Shown here: in pieces, positions 23,765 through 37,171 of the stretch
Layout: the number at the start of each line of letters is the position of its first letter
Position numbering within the stretch: the stretch's first letter is position 1
DNA from: Heterohyrax brucei
Taxonomy: Eukaryota > Chordata > Mammalia > Hyracoidea > Procaviidae
Direction: 5' to 3'
Length of the DNA: 64,000 bases
NCBI GenBank assembly: GCA_028571685.1
Contig: CM053141.1
Span: 51,520,333-51,584,332 of the forward strand
Translations under genes and position numbers: made by a program
Notes under the pieces: generated by a model
The model's input: the letters and a program-made list of their open reading frames with translations, nothing else
Database searches by the model: none
What the model was told of the DNA's origin: nothing

Positions 23765-23965
23765 CTTGAATCAAAATACCTAGATTTAGATCATAATTCT
23801 AATTAGCCGAATGACTTGAGAAATTTTATTAATTTTTTTTGATCCTAAACGTTCTTATCCGTAAAATAAGAATAGCAAACAATGCTGCAGCAGAAGGTTA
23901 ATGTAGGAATTAAATGGAATGTCGAAAATATTAAATGAGATATGTTAAGTCCTCATAAACTCTAA
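23765..23965 (+). mobile_element. MIR SINE relic
   Basis: Decayed MIR: 'gaatgacttgagaaatttta', then 'cttatccgtaaaataagaat' and 'attaaatgagatatg' in the order of the mammal-wide MIR consensus. Confidence 0.6.
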
Positions 23966-24444
23966 AGCTGTAACACCACCCCTAGGAGTATTTTTATTTG
24001 AAATTAGACTCATGCTCTGGTTTGGCTGGCTGGCTCTTTAAACAAGTAATGTTAATCATCAGTGGTATATCCAGGCACTATTGTTTCTTAAATTTTAATA
24101 AATTCTTTCAAATCATATTTTTTTTAAAAAAAGGATCGGTAGCTTAAAACAATTCTGAAACTGAAGTTCCTATGAAATTCTTCTCAGGACAATTTCTAGA
24201 ACATTAAATGTCATTACTTCATGAAATTTTATCTAGAAATGTGGAAAATTAGATTCAGTTTATCTGAAAATATTTTGTCAGGAATGATATGCATTAAATC
24301 AAATATTGTTAATTTCTTACTTATACCCCAAAAGTTTCTGAGGTACTTGACACCGGTTCCTTCATTGTCTTAGAATCAATTTATTGCTGTCAGCCACAGA
24401 CATCGTTATTACTGGGAATAATGGGAAACTATTCAGTTTAACCT

Positions 24445-24525
24445 CTGAGCTTTATTACTGTGTGATTTTGAACAAATTGGTAAATCTTTCTCGAAGCCTT
24501 TTTTCTGAAGTTAATTTTGACTAAT
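24445..24525 (+). mobile_element. MIR SINE core relic
   Basis: 'tactgtgtgattttgaacaa' followed by 'aaatctttctcgaagcc' parallels the MIR core ('tgtgaccttgggcaa'). Confidence 0.5.
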
Positions 24526-25227
24526 AATGTTTAGCTCGTATAGAGCAAGACGTTTCTGTGGAGCCTTTTTATGTTTGTTCTGCAATCAGTGCCCAGCATT
24601 ACAGAACTGCCCTTACACAACTGGGGGTTTTGCCTAAGTGAAGTCCTAGAGTTTCTGAGACTTTCCAATCCCCTCAAAGTGACTGCTAATCATTAATCAA
24701 ATAGTGCCTAAAAAAAAAAAAGCCCAGTTCTCTCCCTTAAAATCAAGAAAGAGCCTGAGACATAGAGCTTTGTTTGAGTCGCATTCATTTTGCTTCCACC
24801 AATGTCCCTACCCCAAGCATTTTTTTTTTCCTCCTCTTTACTCCATTTCCTTAGTAAATTCACTGAGGAGCACTTCTTTATAAATTACTGATCCATGATT
24901 TTCTTCTTAGGATTGCTCAGTGAGAAATGACCCTAAAACATGCAGCATCTAAGACACTGTACACAACTGAAAAACAGTAGATGCTATAACAATACTAGCA
25001 TTAATTTCATTAGCTACAGAAATAAAGCAACTTCTAAACATGCTGACTTCCAGCTTGGCTGGCTAAATTTATGTCTACTAAATAACCTTTCAAGAATCTG
25101 CATCATTGCACTCTAAGGTCAATTAATTGCCTTCACCCCAAACCAGGGACATATTTAATAAAAATATAAGTGCTTTGAGAAGGAAATGAGGGGCAGTGCC
25201 TTCACCAAATAGATGCTAAATGGCATA

Positions 25228-25440
25228 AAGACATGTTGCTGTTAGTTGTTATTGCTGGTCAGTTGATTCCAGCTCACAGTGACCCCGTGTGTTACAGAAG
25301 AGAACTACTCCATAGAGCTTTACTTGGCTGGAATCTTGACGGAAGCTGATCACGAGGCCATTTCTTCCACAGTATCCAGAGGGTAGATTCAAACTGAATG
25401 CTTTAGGTTAGCAGTAAAGCACAACCCGCTTGTACTACTA
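25228..25440 (-). mobile_element. AfroSINE, long form, antisense
   Basis: Inverted tail 'ttgattccagctcacagtga', a middle block 'aatcttgacggaagctgatc', and a decayed head complement at the right end. Confidence 0.75.
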
Positions 25441-25554
25441 GAGAACTATATCTTTTATGATCATTATAAAAACTTTCTGATACTGGAAGAATCCAGGATA
25501 ATCTTCAGAATCAAATTACTTTTCATCATTGAAGTTATACCCGAAAACAAACAA

Positions 25555-25722
25555 ACAGAAAAACTAAACCCACAGCCACTGATCAATTGTGACACACAGA
25601 GACCTTACAGGACAGAGTAGAACAGCTTCATAGAGTTTCCAAGGAGGACCTGGTGGATTCAAACTGATGATATTTTAATTGGCGGCCATAGTTCTTAATC
25701 TCTATGCCACCAGAGTTTCCTG
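25555..25722 (-). mobile_element. AfroSINE, antisense
   Basis: 'ttacaggacagagtagaaca' and 'tctatgccaccagagtttcc' mark body and head complement. Confidence 0.88.
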
Positions 25723-27099
25723 AAAGATACGTAATTATCTTTATAGTTTTGTCTTTAGATTAACCAGATAATCAAACATTGAGATATATTTTAAACAAAA
25801 CCACAAAAAAATTTTATGCAGCTTAAGACATAGTGAAGTATTATTTGAGAATTGAGAAGGGCTGTGAATCAGGATCTCCCAGTTCTGTTCTAATTGTTGA
25901 CTTCGTATTCTCTTAAGCCTATTAGTCTAATTTGTCCAATATTTTATAACATGAACTTTGCCATTTGTTTCAAAGGGTAAACAAATTTTGAATAATGATA
26001 AATTGGCTAAGTTTCTCTGATAGCAAGTTTCATTATAAATTATGATTTATGGGTAATTAAATACACTTCCAGATTGCATTATTAAGAATTACAAATTTCA
26101 TCAGACTCACAATATTGTTTCTGACTAGGAAAGTTGAGATCTGAATTGGCCATGAGCCACTTTGGGTTTCTAGTTAAACAGCAAATACGTTGCATCACAA
26201 GTGTTTGATGTTGCCCTGTATTTTTCATCACTAGAAACAACTGGAAACTTCTACTATATGGCTTTTGTTTATTAAACAAATCCAAGTAATTATAACTTTT
26301 AATCCCATTTTACTTAGATGCTATGGTTTTTTCTTTCCACCTTTTTGTACTATCTAGCTTTTCATTCCGGCCATAGGAAAAGAAACCAGATGACCTTGGT
26401 GTCAAGCTGCTGAGAAAAGCAACTGGAAACTCAGAAGTCTGCATGAGTTCTGAGATTCTGTAAACTATAAAATACCAAAAGTTCATAGAATGAAAAGGAA
26501 ACCTTCAAGGTAGAATACAAATGACCCACAAAAGGTCTCCTCCTCCTACTGCTGTGTGCTTTTGTGTGTTTACTCTATGCAAGGCATTGTATTAGGCAAC
26601 TTGATTGAAATACATTGACTTGCATGAGTTCAATACCATTATTATTTCTCTGTTATAGACTAGCAAACTGAGTAAACACTACCAAGGTCTCACAGAAGGT
26701 AATTAATGGAGTCAGAATTTAAATCCACCAGGCTGAATCCATTGCTCGTTCTCTTTTCATTATGATGTCTTGTCATGAGGAGAAAGAAAGAAATGTTCCA
26801 ATGGAAGAAGTTTTTTACTTATGTAAACACTGGTCAAAATATATATGTTTTAGGTAGGTTTAAAGCACCCTTTATCTTGTGATAATTAAAGTGCAATTTA
26901 TGAAACCACTGAAGCATATTTAAGACTTAAATTTTCTTTCTTCCTTATTTCATGAAACTCAAATCAGATTTCATATACATTTTTTTTTCCACTTTAAGAG
27001 AATGTCTTTATTCTGCTATGTTTAATGCATTGTCAAATCATCGATTATTCTAAGAACTGGGCATTTTATTGTTACTAACTGAGATCTTCTCAGGGATAA
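25723..27099. other. AT-rich DNA, no gene
   Basis: Nothing coding. Holds one MIR relic (26560-26760); otherwise no recognised repeat. Confidence 0.45.
26560..26760 (-). mobile_element. MIR SINE relic, antisense
   Basis: Order 'ctctatgcaaggcattgtat', 'taccattattatttctctg', 'agcaaactgagtaaac', 'aaggtctcacagaaggtaat' follows the inverted MIR consensus. Confidence 0.6.
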
Positions 27100-29080
27100 A
27101 TCTGATTTATTAAACACTATAGACCAAAGTCTAGACAAGTTATATGATAATGTCCAGGATATCATACACGAAGAAAGCAAGAGGTCATTAAAAACAGAGT
27201 AAACAAATAAAATCCAAAATGGATGCCCCAAAACACTCTGAAAGTTGCTCTTGAATGTAGAGTTCTTAAAATAAATGGAAGAAATGATGAACAAAAAGAG
27301 CTAAACAGAATACTTCAAAGGGCAACTCAAGAAGACAAAGTATTATAATGAAATGTGTAAAGGCTTGGAGATAGCAAACCAAAATGAAAATGTGTTCAGC
27401 ATTTCTCAAGCTGAAAGAAAAAAAAATCAAGCCTCCAGTTGCAATACTGAAGAATTCGATGGGCAAAATACTTGAAAAAAGTATTGAAAGTATTGAAAAA
27501 AGTATTGAAAGTATTGAAAGAAGTATCAAAAGAAGGTTGTAGGAACACACAGAGTCACTGTAACAAAAAGAAGTGTTTGACATTCAAGCATTTCAGGAGA
27601 TAGCACATCATCAAGAACTAATGGTACTGAAGGAAGAAATCCAAGCCACACTGAAGCCATTGGTGAAAAACAAGTCTCCAGGAACCAATGGAATACCAAC
27701 TGAGGTATTTCAACAAATAGATGCAGCACTGGAAGTACTGAGTTGTCCATACCAAGAAACTTGGAAGATAGTTACTTGGCCCACCAACTGAAGAGATCTG
27801 TATTTGTGCACATTCCAAAGAAAAATCACATTATTGAGCAGTATCATTAATTTCACACAGAAATCAAATCTTGCTGAAGATCATTCAACAGCAGCTGGAG
27901 CAGCACATTGACAAGAAACTACCAGAAAGTCAAGCCAGATTCAAAAGAGGATGTGGAAGCAGGGATGTCACTGCTGATGTTAGATGGATCCCGGCTGAAG
28001 ACAGAGAACACCAAAAAGACATTTACCTCTGTTTTATTGACAACACAAAGATATTTGACTGTGTGAATCATAATGAATTATGGAATGACGTTGCAAGGAA
28101 TGAAGACTCCAGAACACTTAATTGTTCTCATAAGGAGCCTACATGTAGAACAGGAGGCAGTTGTTCAAACAGAACAAGAGGATATTGTGTGGTTTAAAGT
28201 CATGAAAGGCATGTGTCAGAGTTGCATCCTTTCACCATACTTGTTTAATCAGTATGCTGAATAAATAATCTGAGAAGCTGGACTACGTGGAGAAGAATGT
28301 GGCATCTGGATCGGAGGAAGACTTATTAACAACCTGAGCTATGCAAATGACACAATCTTGCTTGCTGAAAGTGAAGAAGACCTGATGCACTTATTGATGA
28401 AAATCGAATACTAAAGCCTTTACATGGATTACACCTCAACATAAAGAGAAGAAAAATCGTCACCACTGAACCTACAGGCAACATCATGATAGACTGAGAA
28501 AACACTGACGTTTTCAAGGATTTCATTAAATTCACAATCAAGGCCCACGAAAGCAGCAGTCAAGAAGCCAAACGATGTATTGCAGTGAGCAAATCAGCAA
28601 CCAAAAGACCTCTGTAAACTGTTAAAAACTCAAAATGTCATTTGAGGACTAAGGTGCATCAGACCCAAACCAGTGGATTTTCAATAATCTTATATGCATA
28701 TAACCGCTGAGTAGTGAGTAAAAAAGACTGAAGAAAAATTGATGTTTTTAAATTACGGTGTTGGTGAAGAACAAACAGATCTTGGAATAAGTACAGGTAG
28801 TATGCTCCATAGAAGCAGAGATTACAAGACTTTGTTTCACATGCATTGGGCATTTTAGCAGGAGGATCAGTCCCTGGAGAAGGACATCTTGCCTGCTAAA
28901 GTAGAAAACCAATGAAAAAGAGGAAGACTCTCAATGAAATGAGTGGACACACTGACTGCAAGAGTGCATGAAAGCATAAGGATTATGACGGTGGGCAAGA
29001 CGGGGCTTGATTCCGCTGTATTATACACAGGGTTACAATGAGTTAGGATGGACTTGATGGAACCTAACAACAGCAACAAC
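27100..29080 (+). mobile_element. RTE LINE, longest copy (~2.0 kb)
   Basis: RTE-clade non-LTR retrotransposon, 5'-truncated in the linker after the endonuclease, ending in the tail 'taacaacagcaacaac'. Frame pieces show RT order: EVFQ near 27700; a 108-codon frame at 27871-28197 with LPESQARF and CVNHNELW; then the active-site box at 28340-28351 read as Tyr-Ala-Asn-Asp instead of YADD, a loss of the first catalytic Asp. Other frameshifts and stops are scattered. Small tandem units of 'gtattgaaa' lie at 27475-27525. RTEs encode an AP endonuclease plus RT in one protein; every copy in this window lacks the endonuclease half. Confidence 0.92.
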
Positions 29081-29117
29081 GGATTTAATGTTTAAAAAGA
29101 CACACATTCTTGCTATA

Positions 29118-29273
29118 AACCCACTGCTGTTGGTTTGATTTGACTCATAGCAACCCTAGAGGACAGTAAAACTGCTCTATAGAGTTTCCAAGGAGAACCT
29201 GAAGGATTTGAATTGCTGACCTTTTGGTTAGTAGGTGGAGCAATGTAACCATTAAGCCACCAGCATTTCTATT
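29118..29273 (-). mobile_element. AfroSINE, antisense
   Basis: 'gactcatagcaaccctagag' (tail complement) to 'attaagccaccagcatttct' (head complement). Confidence 0.88.
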
Positions 29274-30123
29274 CTTTCTAGACCTCTCAAAAATATGGAA
29301 ACTCTAAATACGGTATATTCATGCCTCACTGCATGTTCGCTAGGAAGGAGTGTCAACATATTCTCTTTTTCCTTTTTCTGTTTTTGATTCATGTTGTTAC
29401 AGGGTTTTTTCTTTTTTAAATTAAAGAAATTCCTAAAAGATGACTGAGAGACATAAAAGTATTCATGTGGGAAACCAAGAAGTCTCTTGGAAGAAGAGGG
29501 ATAAAAGAAAATGCCACTTTACTTATGCCTTAAAATGAAAAGGGCATATTTATGGCATAGTGAGGTGATCATATCAGAAGTTGTGGGCAGAAAAGGCACT
29601 AGACGGTAGATTCTTCATGAGAAAGACCACTTCTCTTCACTGGACAAAAGCTCAGATTCAGTTGGGTGGCCTAATTTGTCAGTAGAGTGGGCTGGTTTGC
29701 ACACACTACAATCCCTACTTTTCCAGGCTCCTTGGCACTGTAAGGACATGGATTGCATGTGTCAGTGAAAAGAACTGAGACACAGGGGGTCAAGGCCTGT
29801 GGTGGAAAACTGGCATAAGGAGATCACAGCTGAACTTAACAATAAGGAAAATGACTTCTTCCTTCTCTTCTGCATCCTGAGAAATGGTGGCATAAGCAAC
29901 TATAACCGGGTCACTAAATCACAGGGTAAAGAAGACAGTATATGACTAGACTACATGGTTGGTGGTGATGAAATAAAGGAGAAAGATATTTCAAAAGAGA
30001 TGGGGTGGAGAATCTGGGGTTGCTTACTTTAGCTCTTAAGATAGACGTGACCTTAATATATACCTTCAGCTGAGCTGATAAAGGAGGACATATAAGCTGC
30101 TTTAGGAAGATAACAGTGTACAC
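29274..30123. other. No gene or repeat recognised
   Basis: Mixed composition, no frame above about 69 codons and no clear repeat family. Confidence 0.4.
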
Positions 30124-30360
30124 TTCAGAGTCCTTGGTTGAAATAAACTGTTAATGTTCTTGGCCGCTAACCAAAAGTTTGGAAGTTCAAGTGCACTCAA
30201 AGGTGCCTCTAAAGAAAAGCCATGCGATGAACTTCTAATAGTCAGCCAAAAACAAAACAAAACAAATGAACAAAAAACACGACGTAGCACAGTTCTACTT
30301 TGGCACCTATGAGGTTGTCATGGTCAGAGCTGGGGTTGACCCCTTGGTAACTAATACATA
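30124..30360 (+). mobile_element. AfroSINE, long form, diverged
   Basis: 'ggccgctaaccaaaagtttg' and 'agttcaagtgcactcaaagg' (tRNA-like head), then an A-rich insertion near 30250 and 'gcacagttctactttggcac'. Tail decayed. Confidence 0.7.
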
Positions 30361-31629
30361 CTCTAAGCCCCAGTTATCAGATCAGGAGCCTAAAATCTCA
30401 GCCCTGAGTTCAACTCAGACATTCAAAATTCAGCTATGCCTCAAGCCAGATGCCAGCATCCCTGTCAACAATGTCTAAGGACAAAAACTGAAAACTGGAG
30501 ACAAAATTTGCCCTAGCAAGCACACAATCTCTGCTGAGGAAAGGACTGCCAGGTGAAAACTAGAGAAGCTGAAAATTTTATCAGAACTCATAGAACTCTT
30601 ACCCATAGAATCTTAGATAATGTATGTTAAGAGACATGTAGTATTATTTTGATAACAGCCTTAAGATATTCTAATATTTCATGAATTACAATTCAGAGGA
30701 ACAAAGAATTTTCAATATTTTTTGAAGGAAAATTCAATTTTCAGTACATTTTCAATTATTCAGTCTTCTAAATGTAAATGTTCAATTTATGGAGTGATGT
30801 TTCTTACCAAGTATAGCTACATGTTTCTGCAACAAGACAGCCCCTTAATATAGAAGAAAATGAAGTGTAGTAATAGTTCTGACCTATGCAAGTTGTCAAT
30901 AGTTCCCAACTTGCCTTAAGAGAATTTCATTTTAGTAATTTCACATTCCTCCGAATGGCAAAATCTCAAAGGTTACTTCTAGCCAATACAATCAGTCCAA
31001 CAAATCTGTATACAACTTCCCCAGGCACAGAGCTAAGGAAGCTACTATGTCCTCAGATCACAGAGTCAAAGGCTCAAAGTAGTCAATAAAAGGTCTTTTC
31101 TACATGTACATGGTAAAGTGAACTTTAAACAAAAAAGAATTAAACAAAATAGCCAGCTTTTATTTGTCTCTGTGCTAATAAATGTCTGTTTGGATTAAAT
31201 AGCTCACACTTCACCAAATAACAGTTTCCTTAGTGTTTCCTGTCTCTTCACTTTCTCCTTAAAAGCATGTTTTCAAGACTCCCACAACCTAAAAAACTAA
31301 ACCATGGGAAGGGCATACAATGATATGTTCTCCATTTGATAGTATCATAGAGGCACGGCTTCTCTCTTATGTTCCCAATGCTTAGCAGAGTATCTGCCAT
31401 TGGAGTAATTTTTCAATAACTGGATGAATTGAATTATCTTGATTTTCCTCTTACCTTTTCAATTTCTTCTCTTTCCAGTCATCTTTTCTTCCTACTTCTA
31501 AGCCTCTAATTACAAACATTACTTAATCTTCTATCTTGGAGCCTCTGTTTCTCCCATGTGTGATGTCTTTCATCAATTTCAAGTTTAATTGTGGCTCAAA
31601 CTTGAAACGTCACTCATTTTAAAAGATCT
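30361..31629. other. No gene recognised; weak L2-like relic
   Basis: Only a possible L2/MIR-type 3' relic at 31350-31435 ('cccaatgcttagcagagtat' then 'aactggatgaattgaatt'). Otherwise unclassified AT-rich DNA. Confidence 0.4.
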
Positions 31630-32167
31630 TGATTTCCAGCCACCATGGAGCCATAGAAGCATCACAGCATCCCTCCACATCCCTCCTTCAGTAAAGATCT
31701 GAAAAACTAAGTAAAACAAAGACAAAGGTCAATCCTGGAACCTGGACTGTCAAAGGAAGGGACACAGACCTCAGCCAAACACTGAATGGAATAAGTAACT
31801 GACAGGGAACAGAAAGTGAGAAGACATATGAGATGAAGTCCCCTAGCAACTAACCCACCACAGACTTGCCATCTTGGACTCCTGTCGGAGACTGCAGACA
31901 AGAAGCATGAGAAAGAGATTCACAGAAATCTTAGCAGAAGACAAAGCACCTGGTAACCAGTGATACACTCTCTCCCATATCCCATTTTCTCCCCACTACA
32001 CTATTCCCAAACCCTGCTGGGTAGCTGAAGTGGCCTGGCTGGACAGGAAGTGCAGCACCTGAGCCACTTGGGTTTGCCCCACCCACATCAGAGAAAGGCA
32101 GATGAGGAGTATAGGAAAGCACCTTCAGAAGCTCTCAGAAGGACACGGATCACTCCACAACTAATGA

Positions 32168-32332
32168 CAGACATCTGGTGGAATAGTGGTTAAGTGCTAT
32201 GGCTGCTAACCAAAAGGTCAGCAGTCCAGATCCACCAGGCACTCTTTAGAAACTCTATTGGGAAGTTCTGCTCTGTCCATAGTCTCGCTATGAGTTGGAA
32301 TCAGACTACACAGCAATGGGTTTGGTTTGGGG
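32168..32332 (+). mobile_element. AfroSINE in old L1 leader
   Basis: Head 'acatctggtggaatagtggt' to tail 'agcaatgggtttggtttggg'; splits the L1 leader. Confidence 0.88.
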
Positions 32333-32699
32333 TTTTAACCTTACCCTTCCTCCTACCTTGGCTTTCTCTGCTTCCTGTCAGCTGTAGTCCCTCGGCCAGG
32401 AGGAAACTTCTTCAGCCCCAGCCACTTGAGTTCACTCCTACCCCCACCACCAATGGCTGGCTCCCTTAGTGCCATTGTCTGCACCTGTTGCAGTTTTGCA
32501 TTTCTTCAGTTTCTTCCCTGCCTCCCACCACCTCCCCCTTCTTTCTCTCAAAACCTGGCTCCATGCACAATCTTTGCTTCTCCTTCAGAGAATGCACTGT
32601 TTCTCAGTTTAAGAACCACATCCCTAGTCCATGACAACACGCTGGTAGACTCCTAGGGTCTTTCTTTTTCTGCTTTGTTTTCTTTTGCTTTGGTGTTTT

Positions 32700-32711
32700 T
32701 TGTTTTTTTGG

Positions 32712-32741
<30 letters not shown>
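32700..32741. repeat. Poly-T tract
   Basis: Over thirty T with few interruptions. It produces spurious Lys- or Phe-rich frames on the two strands. Confidence 0.9.
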
Positions 32742-32742
<1 letters not shown>

Positions 32743-33085
32743 TTCTTTTTTGTTCTGTGCCTTGGGAGTCCTTCCTAGTTGGCTGTGCTGCACAGCTTAG
32801 GAGCCACATTCTCAGCCTGTACATCTATGTCAGTGGCATCCTTGGGGGCATTTTCTTTCCCTGTCTTTTTTTTTCTTAATTTTCCTCCTTTTGTTTCCTG
32901 TTTTTCTTCATTTCCCAGTTCTTATCTCTCTCTACTTAGCTTCTTTTCCTGTCTTCTGAATATCTGACACTGTGTGACATCTATACCCCTTCTAATCAGA
33001 CTATACTGCACAGCCTGAGAGAGACCTCCCTGGTCTCTGCAGCAGCACCAGTGGGATACCAGGGGCCTGCCTGCCTGCTTGACGG

Positions 33086-33178
33086 CTGAACAGCCAGCCT
33101 CCCTCCCTCCCTGCCTCCTTTCCTCTCACCCTTCCTCCCTGCCTCCCTCTCTCCCTCCCTCCCTCCCACCCTCCAATG
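33086..33178. repeat. (CCCT)n pyrimidine tract
   Basis: About 90 bp of almost pure C/T on the plus strand with CCCT units, within the old L1 leader region. Capable of triplex-type structure in principle. Confidence 0.9.
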
Positions 33179-34601
33179 TTTAACTACTTTTCTCTTTTCC
33201 TTTTTATAGTTTTGTTTTCCTGCACTTCTCAGTTTCTTGTCTCCCCAATCCATCAGCAAACTCCCTTAGTACTTTTGTTGTTGTTGTTGTTTTCGTCTTT
33301 TTGTTTGTTTCATGGCTCCTGTTCTGTCCCCTTCTCCTTTTTCCCATGCTTGTCTTAGTTCCACACATCACAGCCTCCGTTCTCTCTCCTGTCTACTTGG
33401 ATTGAATATCACACCCCTGAGCAGCACAGGCACAGCCTACTGGAACATGCCCACTGATGATTCCTGCCCACCTCTGTCAGGCTTACCATTTGCCATAAAT
33501 GACCCATCTCAACTCCTGACCTTCATCTCGACTTGCCCTGCTGTTCCACAGCTGGGGGACTTGCTCTGACCATTAGTCAAGGAGGTGAAAAGTATTGTGA
33601 CACAGAAGACAAAACAACAAAGAACACACAACCCACTTGCTATGACATAACCAAATAAAACAAAACATCAGGATGAAACAAACATAATTACAACCAATAC
33701 ACAAAGAAAATAAGTACTGAATGGCCCAAAGACAGCAGAAAATATCAAAACATACAAAAAAAAAAACAAAACCAGGCAGGATATTTCCAGTAGGTGTTCA
33801 ATATAAAATACCAAATGACTTCCCAGTAGAAGAAAACACACTAGAGCAACCTGACAGGAGAGTCATATCTCTAATATTCAGAACTATCTAAGAATTGAAG
33901 CAAAAAGTATACAAAAATGAGGAAAAATCAGACAAATTCATAGAAAATGCAAACAAACTATCGTAAACATTAAGGAAAATAGCAAAGAACAAAATAAATT
34001 TGAAAATAGAAATTATACAAAAACAACAATTAGAAATCCAAAAGATGAACAGGATTCCAGAAAAGGACAGTGTCACAGAAGGGCTGAGAAATAAGTGTGC
34101 AATACTGGAACAGTAATTGGCAAAACTGAAGACAAACACTTGAACACAACTCGGAAAAAAAAAAATCAGAAAAGAAAACAATGAGAATTTTGTGGGACAC
34201 AATCAAAAGCAAGAATTTTCAAGTGATCAGGTTCCAGAACATGAGGAGAAAATGAAAAATGCAGAGTATCACTGAAGAATTACTGACAGAAAATTTCCAA
34301 ATATGAAAAATGAAAAGGTGATGATCTAAGAAACTGAAGGAAACCTATATAAGGTAGATCATAAAAGAAAATCACCAGGGCAATATCATAATCACACTCA
34401 CTGAAATGAAAGACAGGAAAGACAAAGAAAAAATTCTGAGAGCATCTCCAGAAAAGCAAACATTCACTTACAAAGGAGAAACAATAAGTCTAATGTGATT
34501 ATTTGGCTGAAACCACACAGGCAAGAAGGAAATAAGATGACATATATAAAATTGTGAAAGAAAAAAAATGCCAACCAAGAATAACATTGTTGTTGTTAGG
34601 T

Positions 34602-36205
34602 GTCACTAAGGTAGTTCCAACTCATAGCAATACTATGCACAACAAAACAAAACGCTGCCTGGTTTTGGACAATGTCCCTAATCAATTTTATGTTTAAGCT
34701 CATCATTGCAGCCACTGTGTCAATCCATCCCATTGAGGGTCTTCGTTTCTGCTAAGCCTCCACTCTACCCAGCATGATATCCTTCTCCAGGGACTGATCC
34801 CTCCAGACAACAGGTCCAAAGTATATACAATGCAGTCTTGCCATCTTTGCTTCCAAGGAGCACTCTGATTGCACTTCGTCCAGGACAGATCTGTCTGTTC
34901 TTTTGATGGTTTATTCAACATTGTTCTCCAACACCACAATTCAAAGGCATTAATTCTTCTTCCGTCTTCCTTACTCATTGTTTAGCTTTTGTATGCACAT
35001 GATGTTAGTGAAAATACCATGGCTTGGGTCAGACACACTTTACTCTTCAAGGTGATATCTTTACTTTTCAGTACTTTTAAAATGTCCTTTGCAGAACATT
35101 TTTCCAATGCAATGCATCTTTTGATTTCTTGACTGCTGTTTCTAGGGGCATTGATTGTTGACGTAAGTAAAATGAAATCCTTGACAACCTCAATCCTCTC
35201 TCCACTTATCATGATGTTTCTTATTGGTCCTGTTGTTTTTGTTTCTTTGATGTTGAGTGCAATCAATACTGAAAGCTTCAGACTTTGAACTTGATCAGTA
35301 AGTGTTTCAACCCTCTTCACTTCCAGCAAGTGAAGTGGTGTCATCTGCATGACATAGGTTGTTAATGAGTCATCCTCTAATCTTGATGCCTCATTCTTCA
35401 TATAATTCAGATTCTCATACTATTTGCTCAGCATACAGATAAAAAAGATATGGTGAAAGGATACAATGCTGACGTGCACACCTTTCCTGACTTTAACCCA
35501 TGCAGTGTACCCTTGTACTATTTCCAATCTGCCTCCTGATCTGTGTACAAATTCCTTAAGAGTACAATTAAATATTCTGGAATTTCCATTCTCTGCAACA
35601 TTAGCCATAATTTGTTATGATCCACATGGTTGAATGCCTTTACATAGTCAGTGAAACTCAGATATACATCTTCCTGGTATTCTCTGCTTTCAGCCAAGAT
35701 CCATCTGACATCAGCAATGAGATCCCTGGCTCCACGTCCTCTTCTGAATCTGGCTTGAATCTCTGGAAGTTCCTTGTCAATCTACTATCATAGTTGCTTT
35801 TGAATAATCTTTAGTAAAATTCTACTTGTATGTGATATTAATTGTATTGTTCAGTAATTTCTGCATTACTGATCATCTTTCTTTGGGATGGACATAAATA
35901 TGGGTCTCTTCCAGTCAGTTGCCCTGGTAGCTGTTCTCCAAATTTTCTGGCATAGATAAGTGAGTACTTCCGACATTGCTTCTGTTTATTGAAAGACCTC
36001 AATTGACATTCCATCTATTCCTGGAGCCTTGTTTTTTGCCAATGCCTTCAATGCAGCTTTGACTTCTTCCTTCAGTACCATTGGTTCCTGATCATATTCT
36101 ACCTCTTCAAGTGGCTGAACATCAACCATTTTTTTCTGGTATAATGACTCTATGTATTCCTTCCATCTTCTTTTGATGCTCCATGAGTCATAGTTTTGTC
36201 CTCCA
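34602..36205 (-). mobile_element. RTE LINE, ~1.6 kb, antisense
   Basis: Tail complement 'ttgttgttaggtgtcactaa' at the left, then ORF2 in reverse. The complement frame 35401-34982 (139 codons) is the longest coding relic of an RTE here, spanning the region after the YADD box through SLKLSVLIALNIKETKTTGP and the EIKRCIALEKCSAKDILKVL block. The frame 36258-35986 keeps KNKAPGIDGMSIEVFQ (RT entry). Several frameshifts separate them. Confidence 0.92.
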
Positions 36206-36844
36206 GTACTTAGTTTATTTGGCTCTATATAATGGTAACTGAAGGACTTGATAAGCATTATTTACACCCAGAGTGGCTATTATTTGAAATTGGAACGAAA
36301 GAGAAGTCAATTCAAAATAAAGCTCCTTATTTTCTGACTCTTCAGTACTCACAAACATTGAGTTCTTAGACAGGAATCATTTCAAACCAGAATGAAGTCT
36401 ACATAGTTCTAAAATCAGCAAACAAGAATAAAATAGAAATTTAATATTTTCTATAAGGAAGCAGATAATCTGATTTGATTACCATCCTCTCGAAGTTTCC
36501 ACATTACAATTTCTCCTCCTTCTGCTCGCTCTCAGTTGGCAGCAATGATCCTTGTTTTGATAAGAAAGTAGGAGCCATAGGAGGAGATTTTCTACAGACT
36601 TGCACCACCCTAACTGTCAAGTTACCTGCCGCAGTACATCACTCACCTTACTCACCTTGTTGTTGGAAACTCATCAATGTTCCCATCTCAGGCCAATTCC
36701 CTCACATCTGTCCTAAATTCTATTTTCTTTTAATCTACTCATAGACATTTCTCAAGTAACTGTCCATGCTTTCACCTGAATCATCAGTTCCTCACTGTCT
36801 AACATATCCTTCTCATCAAAACAATGTTCTGAAATAGCTCTTAT
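36206..36844. other. No gene or repeat recognised
   Basis: Unclassified DNA between the RTE and the tandem duplication. Frame 36475-36744 (89 codons) has no resemblance I can name. Confidence 0.4.
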
Positions 36845-37171
36845 CTTGAAAAAAGCCTGAAGGGAAAAAAGGAGGGAGACAGGGATGGAGGGAAGAAAAA
36901 TGCTGCTTAGATTTCATATGAACTACCACTAATTTCTCTTTTCACTTTATGTACAAAAGTCTTCTAAATATTTTTTCCACTCGTTTTTCTCTGTTCCCTA
37001 TCCTCTTATCCCTTCTATAGCCCACTCCACTCTAGAAGAAAGGACGGAAGAAAGGAGAAAGGAAAGCTCCCTAGATTTCATACAACTATCACTAATTTCT
37101 CTTTTCAATTTTTAAATAAAATGCTTCTAAATATTTCTCTACTCATTTTCTCCATTTCCTACCTTCTCATC

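Larger units (their letters stand above)
23575..25227. other. Single-copy-looking DNA with MIR relics
   Basis: No gene. Two MIR-like relics are annotated separately. The remainder (24520-25227) shows no repeat family I recognise; A and T runs near 24120, 24710 and 24820. Confidence 0.45.
31630..34601 (+). mobile_element. Old L1: 5' leader and decayed ORF1
   Basis: From about 33900 the text follows L1 ORF1 order: coiled-coil region ('aagatgaacaggattccaga'), 'ttttgtgggacacaatcaaa', 'gaaaatttccaaatatgaaa', 'atcataatcacactcactga' (RNA-binding core), 'aaaaaattctgagagcatc' and a C-terminal part ending at 34601 with 'ccaaccaagaataac'. All frames are broken. The 31630-33590 part is inferred to be the leader from position. 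It contains a SINE, a 30-plus T run and a pyrimidine tract. The element stops where an antisense RTE begins and I do not see it resume. Confidence 0.65.

Noticed and set aside
32624..32879. Lys-rich or Phe-rich frames on the two strands
   Set aside because: Produced by the poly-T tract at 32700-32741; low complexity.
33086..33178. CRISPR-like or functional repeat array
   Set aside because: Simple CCCT tract without spacers; ordinary low-complexity DNA.
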